From NCBI GenBank assembly GCA_039566865.1, contig CM076954.1, positions 7,944,001-8,008,000 of the forward strand: DNA of 64,000 nucleotides, given 5' to 3'. Made by a program: the position numbers and the translations under genes. The DNA is from Aurelia coerulea (lineage: Eukaryota > Cnidaria > Scyphozoa > Semaeostomeae > Ulmaridae). Positions 51,401 to 64,000 of the stretch are shown piece after piece (position 1 is the first letter of the stretch; each line of letters starts with the position of its first letter). The notes below the pieces were generated by a model. It did not search any database and had not been told where the DNA came from. It saw only the letters and a program-made list of their open reading frames with translations.

Positions 51401-54400
51401 GTATGGATTAACGTAACTTAGTAGCTACAATTCATATTATAAAGAGTATTGCACTCATCGTTCTTTAAAATTTTAGTTCGGCTAGTAACTTCTTTAAGAG
51501 CACTCTATTAGTGCTGCAGCAATCCTTCTTGGAAACATTACTATAGACATTATTTTTTTGTTAAGTCTCATTTTAGCATTACTGCATAAAGAAACATCGA
51601 CTAATTAAATGTGTATTTTCTGAAAGAGAACTAAATATCAACACAAAAACTGTGGATTAATGTACTTTAGTAGCTACAATTTATTTTAGAAAGAGTATTG
51701 CACTCATCGTTCTTTAAAATTTTAGTTCTGCCAGTAGCTATTTTAAGAGGACTCTATTAGTGCTGCAACAACCCTTCTTGGAAACATTACGATAGATATT
51801 AGATTTTTCTTTAGTCTCGTTTTAGCTTTTTTGCATAAACAAACATCGATTAATTAAATGTGTATTTTTTCAAAGAAAACAAAATATCAACAAAAAAAGT
51901 GTGGATTAACGTAAATTAGTAGCAACAATTTATATCATAAAGAGTATTGCACTCATTGTTCTTTAAAACTTTAGTTCTACCAGTAATTTCTTTTATAGCA
52001 CTATATTAGTGCTGTAGCAACCATTTTTCGAAACATTATTATAGACATTAGTTTTTTTTCGTCTCATTTTAGCTTTACTGCATAAACAAACATCGATTAA
52101 TTAAATGTTTACTTTCTCAAAGAAAACAAAATGTAAACACAAAATCTGTGGATTAACGTCACTAAGTAGCAACAATTTATATTCTAAAAAGTATTGCATT
52201 CATCGTTCTTTAAAACTTTAGTTCTACCAGTAATTTCTTTTATAGCACTATATTAGTGCTGCAGCAACTATTCTTGGAAACGTTACTATAGACATTAGTT
52301 TTCTGTTAAGTCCCATTTTAGCATTACTGCATAAAGAAACATCGATTAATAAAATGTTTATTTTCTCAAAGAAAACAAAATATCAACACAAAAAGTGTGG
52401 ATTAACGTAACTAAGTAGCAATAATTTATATTATATAAAAATTATTGCACTAATTGTTCTCTAAAACTTTAGTTCTACTAGTAATTTCTTTTATAACACT
52501 ATATTAGTGCTGTAGCAACCATTTTTCGAAACAGTACTATAGCCATTAGTCTTTTCTTTAGTCTCGTTTTAGCTTTGTTGCATAGGCAAAAATCTATTAA
52601 TTAAATGTTTACTTTCTCAAAGAAAACAAAATGTAATCACAAAAAGTGTGGATTAACGTAAGTTAGTAGCTACATTTTATATTATAAAAAGTGTTGCATT
52701 TATTGTTCTTTAAAACTTTAGTTCTACCAGTAATTTCTTTTATAGCACTATATTATTGCTGCAGCAACCGTTCTTGGAGACATTACTATAGAGATTAGTT
52801 TTTTCTTTAGTCTCATTTTAGCTTTACTGCATAAACAAACATCGATTAATTAAATGTTTACTTTCTCAAAGAAAACAAGATGTAAACACAAAATCTGTGG
52901 ATTAACGTAATTTAGTAGCTACAATTCATATTATAAAGAGTATTGCACTCATCGTTCTTCAAAACTTTAGCTCGGCCAGTAACTTGTTTAAGAGCACTCT
53001 ATTAGTGCTGCAGCAACCCTTCTTGGAAACATTACTATGGACACTAGTTTTTTCTTTAGTCTCATTTTAGCTTTACTGCATAGGCAAAAATCGATTAATT
53101 AAATGTTTATTTTCTCAAAGAAAACAAAATATAATCACAAAAACTGTGGATTAACGTAACTAAGTAGCAACAATTTATATCATAAAAAGTATTGCATTCA
53201 TCGTTCTTTAAAACTTCAGTTCTACCAGTAACTTCTTTTATAGCACTATATTAATGCTGCAACAACCCTTCTTGGAAACATTACTATAGACATTAGTTTT
53301 TTCTTTAGTCTAATTTTAGCTTTACTGCATAAGCAAACATCGATAAATTAAATATTTACTTTCTCAAAGAAAACAAAATGTAAAAACAAAATCTGTAGAT
53401 TTACGTAACTAAGTAGCAACAATTTATATTATAAAAAGTATTGCAATCATCGTTCTCTAAAATTTTAGTTCTGCCAGTAACTATTTTAAGAGCACTCTAT
53501 TAGTGCTGCAGCAACCCTTCTTGGAAACATTACTATAGACATTAGTTTTTTCTTTAGTCTCACTTTTGCTTTTTTGCAGAAGCAAACATTGATCAATAAA
53601 ATGTTTATTTTCTCAAAGAAAACAAATTATCAACACAAAAATGGGATCAACGTAACTTAGTAGCAACAATTTATATTATAAAAAGTATTGCACTCATTGT
53701 TCTTTAAAACTTTAGTTCTACCAGTATTTACTTTTATAGCAGTATATTAGTGCTGTAGCAACCATTTTTCGAAACATTACTATAGACATTAGTTTTTTCT
53801 TTAGTCTCATTTTAGCTTTACTGCATAAATAAACATCGATTAATTAAATTTTTACTTTCTCAAGGAAACAAAATATAAACTTAAAAAGTGTGGATTAACG
53901 TAATTTAGTAGCTACAATTCATATTATGAAGAGTATTGCACTCATCGTTCTTCAAAACTTTAGCTCGGCCAGTAACTTGTTTAAGAGCACTCTATTAGTG
54001 CTGCAGCAACCCTTCTTGGAAACATTACGATAGACACTAGTTTTTTCTTTAGTCTCATTTTAGCTTTACTGCATAGGCAAAAATCGATTAATTAAATGTT
54101 TATTTTCTCAAAGAAAACAAAATATAATCACAAAAACTGTGGATTAACTTAACTAAGTAGCAACAATTTATATTATAAAAAGTATTGCATTCATCGTTCT
54201 TTAAAACTTTAGTTCTACCAGTAACTTCTTTAAGAGCACTATATTAGTGCTGCAGAAACCATTCTTCGAAACATTACTATAGACATTAGTTTTTTGTTAA
54301 GTCCCATTTTAGCATTACTGCATAAAGAAACATCGATTAATTGAATGTGTATTTTCTCAAAGAAAACAAAATATCAACACAACAACTGTGGATTAATGTA

Positions 54401-55656
54401 CTTTAGTAGCTCCAATTTATATTAGATAGAGTATTGCACTTATCGTACTTTAAAACTTTAGTTCGGGCAGTAACTTCTTTAAGAGCACTCTACAACAACC
54501 CTTCTTTGAAACATTACTACAGACATTAGTTTTTCTCCTTAGTCTCATTTTAGCTTTACTGCATAAACAAGCATCGATTAATTAAATGATTACTTTCTCA
54601 AAGAAAACAAAATGTAATTACAAAATCTGTAGATTAACGTAACTAAGTAGCAACAATTTATATTATAAAAAGTATTGCATTCATCGTTCTTTAAAACTTT
54701 AGTTCTACTAGTAACTTCTTAAAAGCACTATATTAGTGCTGCAGAAACCGTTCTTGGAATCATTACTATAGACATTAGTTTTTTGTTAAGTCTCATTTTA
54801 GCGTTACTGCATAAACAGACATCGATTAATTAAATGTTTATTTTCTCAAAGAAAATAAAATATAATCACAAAAAGTGTGGATTAACGTAACTTAGTAGCT
54901 ACAATTCATATTATAAATATTATTGCACTCATCGTCCTTTAAAACTTTAGTTCTGCCAGTAACTTCTTTAACAGCACTCTATTAGTGCTGCAGAAACCCT
55001 TCTTGGAAACATTACTACAGACAGTAGTTTTTTCTTTAGTCTCATTTTAGATTTACTGCATAACCAAACATCGATTAATTAAATGATTACTTTCTCAAAG
55101 AAAACAAAATGTAATTACAAAATCTGCAGATTAACGTAACTAAGTAGCAACAATTAATATTACAAAAAGTATTGCATTCATCGTTCTTTTAAACTTTAGT
55201 TCTACCATTAACTTCTTTTATAGCACTATCTTATTGCTGCAGGAACCATTCTTGGAAACATTACTATAGAGATTAGTCTTTCCCTTAGTCTCGCTTTAGC
55301 TTCTTTGCATAAGCAAACATCGATTAATGAAATGCTTATTTTCTCAAAGAAAACAAAATATAATCACAAAAAGTGTGGATGAACGCAACTTAGTAGCAAC
55401 AATTTATATTACAAAAAGTATTGCATTCATCGTTCTTTAAACTTTAGTTCTGCCAGTAATTTCCTTTAAAGCAGTAAATTAGTGCTGCAGCAACCATTGT
55501 TGGAAACATTACTATAGCCATTAGTTTTTTCTTTAGTCTCGTTTTAGCTTTTTTGCATAAGCAAACATCGATTAATGAAATGTGTATTTCCTCGAAGAAA
55601 ACAAAATATCAACACAAAAAGTGTGGATTAAGGTAACTTAGTAGCAACAATTTATA
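48451..55656. repeat. 249 bp satellite array, segment 4
   Basis: Satellite resumes at TATTAGAAAGAG after transposon copy 1 and continues to the TA of copy 2. The junction between the two duplication units lies near 49.28 kb. Second-copy monomers follow in the same order as in segment 3. No gene is seen. Confidence 0.97.
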
Positions 55657-57450
55657 CCGGGTGTCCCAAAAAAAAGGTAACAGAATTGATGAGAACTAGC
55701 GATGAGAGTATAAGTCGAATCGATCCCAAATAAGTTTTGGAGTACTCTTCGATAGTTAACTTGAAGTTTAATACCTCGTTTGAAGATATTGGTGCATCAA
55801 GAGTTGAAATATTAATCTCGAAATCCAAAATTTGCGTCCATCTACAAACCAGAGCTTTTGGGTTTTGGCCTAAACTGCTAACGCGCTGGTTAGGGGAATC
55901 TCCTCAGTCAAAGACATTTTTGGACAAGGATCGGTTCTTTGGGTACCCGTTTGAAAAGAACGTAAAAAACTGAAAACTAACAAACAAATTAATGAATATA
56001 GTCACCAAGGAATATTTTTCTCCAGTCAAAATGCATTTACTAAAGTACACCAAGCCAAGCACGAATGAGCATTTTTCATGTTCCCTTGGGTATATACGAT
56101 TGCTTGTTTCGTAATAATTTCGTGAGAGATGATGCAAAAAAAATTTCATTCAAGCAATGAAGATTGTAAGATGGTCTATGTGTTAAAGCCTACGGGACTT
56201 ATTTCGCTGATGAAGAACTTTTCTCAGGCAGGTGTAATTCAAAGTTTTTGTAGAATCAAGAAAGGGGTCTCTTCGGGGCAAAATTCTTGAATCTGATTGT
56301 GAACGTCAAAGTCAGATTTCTACTAAAATGTGTTCCTAAGCACGAGGTTCCTTGTTTGTACTTGGCTATGGTTGAGGAGATTCCACAGCACAGCGAGTTA
56401 GCATCTTAGGCCAAACCCCAAAAGCTCTGGTTTCGGGTAGGAGGCAAATTTGGACTTTCAAGATTAATATTCCAACTCTTGATGCACTAATATCAACAAA
56501 TAAGGTGTCAATCTTCAAGTTAACTATCTAAGGGTGCTTCAAAACTTATTAGGGGTCGATTCAACTTAAATTCTTATCGCTAGCCCCAATCAAATCTGTT
56601 ACCTTTTTTTTGGGACACCCGGTATTAGAAAGAGAATTGCACTCATCGTTCTTTAAAACTTTAGTTCGGCCAGTAATTTCTTTAACAGCACTTTATTAGT
56701 GCTGTAGCAACCCTTCTTGAAAACATTACTATAGAAATAGGGTTTTTTCTTTAGTCTCATTTTAGCTTTACTGCATAGGCAAAAATCGATTAATAAAATG
56801 TTTATTTTCTCAAAGAAAACAAAATAGAATCACAAAAAGTGTGGATGAACGCAACTTAGTAGCAACAATTTATATTACAAAAAGTATTGCATTCATCGTT
56901 CTTTAAGCTTTAGTTCTGCCAGTAATTTCCTTTAAAGCAGTAAATTAGTGCTGCAGCAACCATTGTTGGAAACATTACTATAGTCATTAGTTTTTTCTTT
57001 AGTCTCGTTTTAGCTTTTTTGCATAAGCAAACATCGCTTAATTAAATGTTTACTTTCTCAAAGAAAACAAAATATAATCACAAAAAGTGTGGATTAACGT
57101 AACTTAGTAGCTACAATTCATATTATAAATATTATTGCACTCATCGTCCTTTAAAACTTTTGTTCTGCCAGTAACTTCTTTAACAGCACTCTATTAGTGC
57201 TGCAGCAACCCTTCTTGGAAACATTACTACAGACATTAGTTTTTTCTTTAGTCTCATTTTAGCTTTACTGCATAAATGAACATCGCTTAATTAAATGTTT
57301 ACTTTCTCAAAGAAAACAAAATGTAAACACAAAATCTGTGGATTAAGGTAACTGAGTAGCAAGAATTTATATTATAAAAAGTATTGCATTCATCGTTCTT
57401 TAAAACTTTAGTTCTACTAGTAACTTCTTAAAAGCACTATATTAGTGCTC
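49281..57450. repeat. Segmental duplication of satellite, copy 2 (about 8.2 kb)
   Basis: Second copy of 41.2-49.3 kb. Compared with copy 1 it has extra monomers at the left (three instead of two with CAACTCAAAAACTG and GTTAGAGAGAG, and one more of the GCAGCAATCC type) and lacks one monomer near 53.85 kb. Differences are clustered into patches in some monomers and nearly absent in others. Confidence 0.85.
55657..56622. mobile_element. Foldback non-autonomous DNA transposon (MITE-like), copy 2
   Basis: 966 bp, identical to copy 1 wherever I compared, at the same TA site in the same monomer type and in the same orientation. It sits 8172 bp from copy 1, matching the offset of the flanking satellite. 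It is therefore a passenger of the segmental duplication, not a second insertion. Arms are at 55657-55906 and 56373-56622. Confidence 0.92.
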
Positions 57451-60400
57451 TAGCAACCATTCTTGGAAACATTACTATAGAGATTAGTTTTACTTTAGTC
57501 TCATTTTAGCTTTTTTGCATAAGCAAACATCGATTAATAAAATGTTTATTTTCACAGAAAAAAAACAAAATATCAACACAAAAAGTGTGGATTGACATAA
57601 GTTAGTAGCTACAATTTATATTAGAAAGAATATTGCACTCATCGTTCTTTAAAACTTTAGTTCGGCCAGTAACTTCATTTAGAGCACTCTATTAGTGCTG
57701 CAGCAACCCTACTTGGAAACATTACTATAGACATTAGTTTTTTCTTTAGTCTCATTATAGCTTTACTGCATCAACAAACATCGATTAATTAAATGTTTAC
57801 TTTCTCATCTAAAACAAAATGCAAACACAAAATCTGTGGATTAACGTAACTAAGTAGCAACATTTTATATTAGAAAGAGTATTGCATTCATCGTTCTTTA
57901 AAACTTCAGTTCTACCAGTAACTTCTTTTATAGCACTATATTAGTGCTGCAGCAACTATTCTTCGTAACATTTACTATAGACATTAGCTTTTTGTTAAGT
58001 CCCATTTTAGCTTTACTGCATAAAAAACATCGATTAATTAAATGTTTACTTTCTCAAAGAAACAAAATATAAACACAAAAAGTGTGGATTAACGTAATTT
58101 AGTAGCTACAACTCATATTATAAAAGTATTGCACTCATCGTTCTTTAAAGCTTTAGCTCGGCCAGTAACTTGTTTAAGAACACTCTATTAGTGCTGCAGC
58201 AACACTTCTTGGAAACATTACTATAGACATTAGTTTTTTCTTTAGTCTAATTTTAGCTTTACTTCATAGGCAAAAATTGATTAATAAAATGTTTATTTTC
58301 TCAAAGAAAACAAAACATAATCACAAAACGTGTGGATGAACGCAACTTAGTAGCAACAATTTATAATACAAAAAGTATTGCATTCATCCTTCTTTAAAAC
58401 TGTAGTTCTGCCAGTAACTTCCTTTAAAGCGGTATATTAGTGCTGCAGCAACCATTGTTGCATACATTACTATAGCCATTAGTTTTTTCTTTAGTCTCGT
58501 TTTAGCCTTGTTGCATAGGCAAAAATCGATTAATAAAATGTTTATTTTCTCAAAGAAAACAAAATATCAACACAAAAACTGTGGATTAATGTACTTTAGT
58601 AGCTACAATTTATAATAAAACGAGTATTGCATTCATCGTTCTTTAAAACTTTAGTTCGGCCAGTAACTTGTCTAAGAGCGCTCTATTAGTGCTGCAGAAA
58701 CCGTTCTTGGAATCATTACTATAGACATTAGTTTTTTGTTAAGTCCCATTTTAGCTTTACTGCATAAACAAACATCGATGAATTAAATGATTACTTTCTC
58801 AAAATAAACAAAATTTAATTACAAAATCTGTAGATTAACGTAACTATGTAGCAACAATTAATATTATAAAAAGTATTGCATTCATCGTTCTTTAAAACTT
58901 TAGTTCTACCAGTAATTTCTTTAACAGCACTTTATTAGTGCTGTTGCAACCCTTCTTGGAAATATTACTATAGACATTAGTTTTTTCTTTAGTCTCATTT
59001 TAGCTTTACTGCATAGGCAAAAATTGATTAATAAAATGTTTATTTTCTCAAAGAAAACAAAACATAATCACAAAACGTGTGGATGAACGCAACTTAGTAG
59101 CAACAATTTATAATACAAAAAGTATTGCATTCATCCTTCTTTAAAACTGTAGTTCTGCCAGTAACTTCCTTTAAAGCGGTATATTAGTGCTGCAGCAACC
59201 ATTGTTGCATACATTACTATAGCCATTAGTTTTTTCTTTAGTCTCGTTTTAGCCTTGTTGCATAGGCAAAAATCGATTAATAAAATGTTTATTTTCTGAA
59301 AGAAAACAAAATATCAACACAAAAACTGTGGATTAATGTACTTTAGTAGCTACAATTTATAATAAAACGAGTATTGCATTCATCGTTCTTTAAAACTTTA
59401 GTTCGGCCAGTAACTTGTCTAAGAGCGCTCTATTAGTGCTGCAGAAACCGTTCTTGGAATCATTACTATAGACATTAGTTTTTTGTTAAGTCCCATTTTA
59501 GCTTTACTGCATAAACAAACATCGATGAATTAAATGATTACTTTCTCAAAATAAACAAAATTTAATTACAAAATCTGTAGATTAACGTAACTATGTAGCA
59601 ACAATTAATATTATAAAAAGTATTGCATTCATCGTTCTTTAAAACTTTAGTTCTACCAGTAATTTCTTTAACAGCACTTTATTAGTGCTGTTGCAACCCT
59701 TCTTGGAAATATTACTATAGACATTAGTTTTTTCTTTAGTCTCATTTTAGCTTTACTGCATAGGCAAAAGTCGATTAATAAAATGTTTATTTTCTCAAAG
59801 AAAACAAAACATAATCACAAAAAGTGTGGATGAACGCAACTTAGTAGCAACAATTTATATTACAAAAAGTATTGCATTCATCGTTCTTTAAAACTTTAGT
59901 TCTGCCAGTAATTTCCTTTAAAGCAGCAAATTAGTGCTGCAGCAACCATTGTTGGAAACATTACTATAGCCATTAGTTTTTTCTTTAGTCTCGTTTTAGC
60001 TTTTTGCATAAACAAACATCGATCAATAAAATGTCTATTTTTTCAAAGAAAACAAAATATAAACACAAAAAGTGTGGATTAACGTACTTTTGTTGCTACA
60101 ATTTATATGATAAATATTATTGCACTCATCGTCCTTTAAAACTTTTGTTCTGCTAGTAACTTCTTTAACAGCACTCTATTAGTGCTGCAGCAACCCTTCT
60201 TGGAAACATTACGATAAACATTAGTTTTTTCTTTAGTCTCGTTTTAGCTTTTTGCATAAACAAACATCGATCAATAAAATGTCTATTTTTTCAAAGAAAA
60301 CAAAATATAAACACAAAAAGTGTGGATTAACGTAAGTTAGTAGCTACATTTTATACTATAAAAAGTATTGCACTTATTGTTCTTTAAAACTTTAGTTCTA

Positions 60401-63400
60401 CCAGTAATTTCTTTAACAGCACTCTATTAGTGCTGCAGCAACCCTTCTTGGAAACATTACTACAGGCATTAGTTTTTTCTTTAGTCTCATTTTAGAATTA
60501 CTGCATAAATAAACATCGATTAATTAAATGATTACTTTCTGAAAAAATAAAAACACAAAAAGTGTGTATTAACGTACTTTTGTAGCTACAATTTATATGA
60601 TAAATATTATTGCACTCATCGTCCTTTAAAACTTTAGTTCTGCCAGTAACTTCTTTAACAGCACTCTATTAGTGCTGCAGCAACCCTTCTTGGAAACATT
60701 ACTATAGACATTAGTTTTTTCTTTAGTCTCGTTTTAGATTTACTGCATAAACAAACATCGATTAATTAAATGATTACTTTCTCAAAGAAAACAAAATGTA
60801 ATTACAAAATCTGCAGATTTACGTAACTAAGTAGCAACAATTAATATTACAAAAAGTATTGCATTCATCGTTCTTTTAAACTTTAGTTCTACCATTAACT
60901 TCTTTTATAGCACTATCTTATTGCTGCAGGAACCATTCTTGGAAACATTACTATAGAGATTAGTTTTTCCCTTAGTCTCGCTTTAGCTTTTTTGCATAAG
61001 CAAACATCGATTAATAAAATGTTTATTTTCTCAAAGAAAACAAAACATAATCACAAAACGTGTGGATGAACGCAACTTAGTAGCAACAATTTATAATACA
61101 AAAAGTATTGCATTCATCCTTCTTTAAAACTGTAGTTCTGCCAGTAACTTCCTTTAAAGCGGTATATTAGTGCTGCAGCAACCATTGTTGCATACATTAC
61201 TATAGCCATTAGTTTTTTCTTTAGTCTCGTTTTAGCCTTGTTGCATAGGCAAAAATCGATTAATAAAATGTTTATTTTCTCAAAGAAAACAAAATATCAA
61301 CACAAAAACTGTGGATTAATGTACTTTAGTAGCTACAATTTATAATAAAACGAGTATTGCATTCATCGTTCTTTAAAACTTTAGTTCGGCCAGTAACTTG
61401 TCTAAGAGCGCTCTATTAGTGCTGCAGAAACCGTTCTTGGAATCATTACTATAGACATTAGTTTTTTGTTAAGTCCCATTTTAGCTTTACTGCATAAACA
61501 AACATCGATGAATTAAATGATTACTTTCTCAAAATAAACAAAATTTAATTACAAAATCTGTAGATTAACGTAACTATGTAGCAACAATTAATATTATAAA
61601 AAGTATTGCATTCATCGTTCTTTAAAACTTTAGTTCTACCAGTAATTTCTTTAACAGCACTTTATTAGTGCTGTTGCAACCCTTCTTGGAAATATTACTA
61701 TAGACATTAGTTTTTTCTTTAGTCTCATTTTAGCTTTACTGCATAGGCAAAAGTCGATTAATAAAATGTTTATTTTCTCAAAGAAAACAAAACATAATCA
61801 CAAAAAGTGTGGATGAACGCAACTTAGTAGCAACAATTTATATTACAAAAAGTATTGCATTCATCGTTCTTTAAAACTTTAGTTCTGCCAGTAATTTCCT
61901 TTAAAGCAGCAAATTAGTGCTGCAGCAACCATTGTTGGAAACATTACTATAGCCATTAGTTTTTTCTTTAGTCTCGTTTTAGCTTTTTGCATAAACAAAC
62001 ATCGATCAATAAAATGTCTATTTTTTCAAAGAAAACAAAATATAAACACAAAAAGTGTGGATTAACGTACTTTTGTTGCTACAATTTATATGATAAATAT
62101 TATTGCACTCATCGTCCTTTAAACTTTTGTTCTGCTAGTAACTTCTTTAACAGCACTCTATTAGTGCTGCAGCAACCCTTCTTGGAAACATTACGATAAA
62201 CATTAGTTTTTTCTTTAGTCTCGTTTTAGCTTTTTGCATAAACAAACATCGATCAATAAAATGTCTATTTTTTCAAAGAAAACAAAATATAAACACAAAA
62301 AGTGTGGATTAACGTAAGTTAGTAGCTACATTTTATACTATAAAAAGTATTGCACTTATTGTTCTTTAAAACTTTAGTTCTACCAGTAATTTCTTTAACA
62401 GCACTCTATTAGTGCTGCAGCAACCCTTCTTGGAAACATTACTACAGGCATTAGTTTTTTCTTTAGTCTCATTTTAGAATTACTGCATAAATAAACATCG
62501 ATTAATTAAATGATTACTTTCTGAAAAAATAAAAACACAAAAAGTGTGTATTAACGTACTTTTGTAGCTACAATTTATATGATAAATATTATTGCACTCA
62601 TCGTCCTTTAAAACTTTAGTTCTGCCAGTAACTTCTTTAACAGCACTCTATTAGTGCTGCAGCAACCCTTCTTGGAAACATTACTATAGACATTAGTTTT
62701 TTCTTTAGTCTCGTTTTAGATTTACTGCATAAACAAACATCGATTAATTAAATGATTACTTTCTCAAAGAAAACAAAATGTAATTACAAAATCTGCAGAT
62801 TTACGTAACTAAGTAGCAACAATTAATATTACAAAAAGTATTGCATTCATCGTTCTTTTAAACTTTAGTTCTACCATTAACTTCTTTTATAGCACTATCT
62901 TATTGCTGCAGGAACCATTCTTGGAAACATTACTATAGAGATTAGTTTTTCCCTTAGTCTCGCTTTAGCTTTTTTACATAAGCAAACATCGATTAATTAA
63001 ATGTTTATTTTCTCAAAGAAAAAAAAATATAATCACAAAAAGTGTGGATTAAGGTAACTTAGTAGCTACAATTCATATTATAAATATTATTGCACTCATC
63101 GTCCTTTAAAACTCTAGTTCTGCCAGTAACTTCTTTAACAGCACTCTATTAGTGCTGCAGAAACCCTTCTTGGAAACATTACTACAGACAGTAATTTTTT
63201 CTTTAGTCTCATTTTAGATTTACTGCATAAACAAACATCGATTAATTAAATGATTACTTTCTCAAAGAAAACAAAATGTAATTACAAAATCTGCAGATTT
63301 ACGTAACTAAGTAGCAACAATTAATATTACAAAAAGTATTGCATTCATCGTTCTTTTAAACTTTAGTTCTACCATTAACTTCTTTTATAGTACTATCTTA

Positions 63401-64000
63401 TTGCTGCAGGAACCATTCTTGGAAACATTACTATAGAGATTAGTTTTTTCTTTAGTCTCGCTTTAGCTTTTTTGCATAAGCAAACATCGATTAATGAAAT
63501 GTTTATTTTCTCAAAGAAAACAAAATATAATCACAAAAAGTGTGGATGAACGCAACTTAGTAGCAACAATTTATATTACAAAAAGTATTGCATTCATCGT
63601 TCTTTAAACCTTTAGTTCTACTAGTAACTTCTTAAAAGCACTATGTTAGTGCTCTAGCAACCATTCTTGGAAACATTACTATAGAGATTAGTTTTTCCTT
63701 TAGTCTCATTTTAGCTTTTTTGCATAATCAAACATCGATTAATAAAATGTTTATTTTCTCAGAAAAAAAACAAAATATCAACACAAAAAGTGTGGATTGA
63801 CATAAGGTAGTAGCTACATTTTATATTGTAAAAAGTATTGCACTTATTGTTCTCTAAAACTTTAGTTCTACCAGTAACTTCTTTTATAGCACGCAATTAG
63901 TGCTGCAGCAACTATTCTTGGAAGTATTACTATAGACATTAGTTTTTTCTTTATTCTCATTTTAGCTTTACTGCATAAACAAACATCGATTAATTAAATG
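56623..64000. repeat. 249 bp satellite array, segment 5
   Basis: Satellite continues to the window's right edge, ending mid-monomer at ATTAATTAAATG. It contains the end of duplication copy 2 and an 8-mer higher-order repeat. A 62-70 codon frame at about 61987 is satellite sequence, not a gene. Confidence 0.97.
59030..62990. repeat. Higher-order repeat, 1982 bp (8-mer), two units
   Basis: TCACAAAACG at 59068 recurs at 61051 (1983 bp), and the shortened GAAAAAATAAAAAC variant at 60541 recurs at 62523 (1982 bp). The units differ by one base in an A run near 62120. The first three monomers of the unit also occur once more just upstream (TCACAAAACG at 58321, 747 bp before 59068), so a 3-mer duplication preceded or accompanied the 8-mer one. 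Confidence 0.85.

Noticed and set aside
1..64000. Pol III box or tRNA-like sequence in the monomer (AGTTCGGCC, AGTTCTACC)
   Set aside because: The match to box B is partial, no box A lies at proper spacing, and no cloverleaf can be folded.
1..64000. CENP-B box in the satellite
   Set aside because: No TTCG-n4-A-n2-CGGG type motif was found in the monomers read. A centromeric role remains possible but is not supported by sequence.

Overview
This 64 kb window looks like eukaryotic, most likely metazoan, heterochromatin-type DNA. It is almost entirely one AT-rich tandem satellite with a monomer of about 249 bp, roughly 220 copies by length, all in one orientation and running off both ends. No host gene, rRNA or tRNA is visible. 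A Penelope-like retroelement with a GIY-YIG endonuclease and a TA-flanked foldback DNA transposon favour an animal (cnidarian, mollusc or another invertebrate are possible), but the species cannot be fixed from the sequence.

Layout: 1-8939 satellite; 8943-14250 a non-satellite block made of two head-to-tail copies of one mobile-element family (copy A about 4.27 kb, copy B about 1.04 kb, same ends, an AAG triplet at every junction) with a TAC-microsatellite/hairpin array near each 3' end; 14254-36347 satellite; 36348-37756 a 5'-truncated Penelope-like element on the minus strand, holding the only convincing protein-coding sequence (399 aa: end of the RT palm, thumb, linker, GIY-YIG); 37757-47484 satellite; 47485-48450 a 966 bp foldback transposon; 48451-55656 satellite; 55657-56622 a second copy of the same transposon; 56623-64000 satellite.

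The satellite has layered higher-order structure. Diagnostic variants recur at multiples of 249 bp: a 1742 bp 7-mer (3.55-8.3 kb), a 2736 bp 11-mer (16.4-21.9 kb), a 1740 bp 7-mer (21.6-25.1 kb), a 1982 bp 8-mer (59.0-63.0 kb), a dispersed multi-monomer block seen four times, and a tandem segmental duplication of about 8.2 kb (41.2-49.3 and 49.3-57.4 kb). The duplication carries the foldback transposon with it, so the two transposon copies come from one insertion followed by array amplification. Monomers share a conserved dyad (AGCACT, 5 nt, AGTGCT) and CpG sites that vary between CG and TG.

The parts do not form a pathway. The window records satellite amplification, local conversion and transposon insertion. 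The most unusual items are the head-to-tail element pair with AAG at each junction, its hairpins with a constant GGGTA loop and two alternative stems, and the transposon-tagged 8.2 kb duplication.
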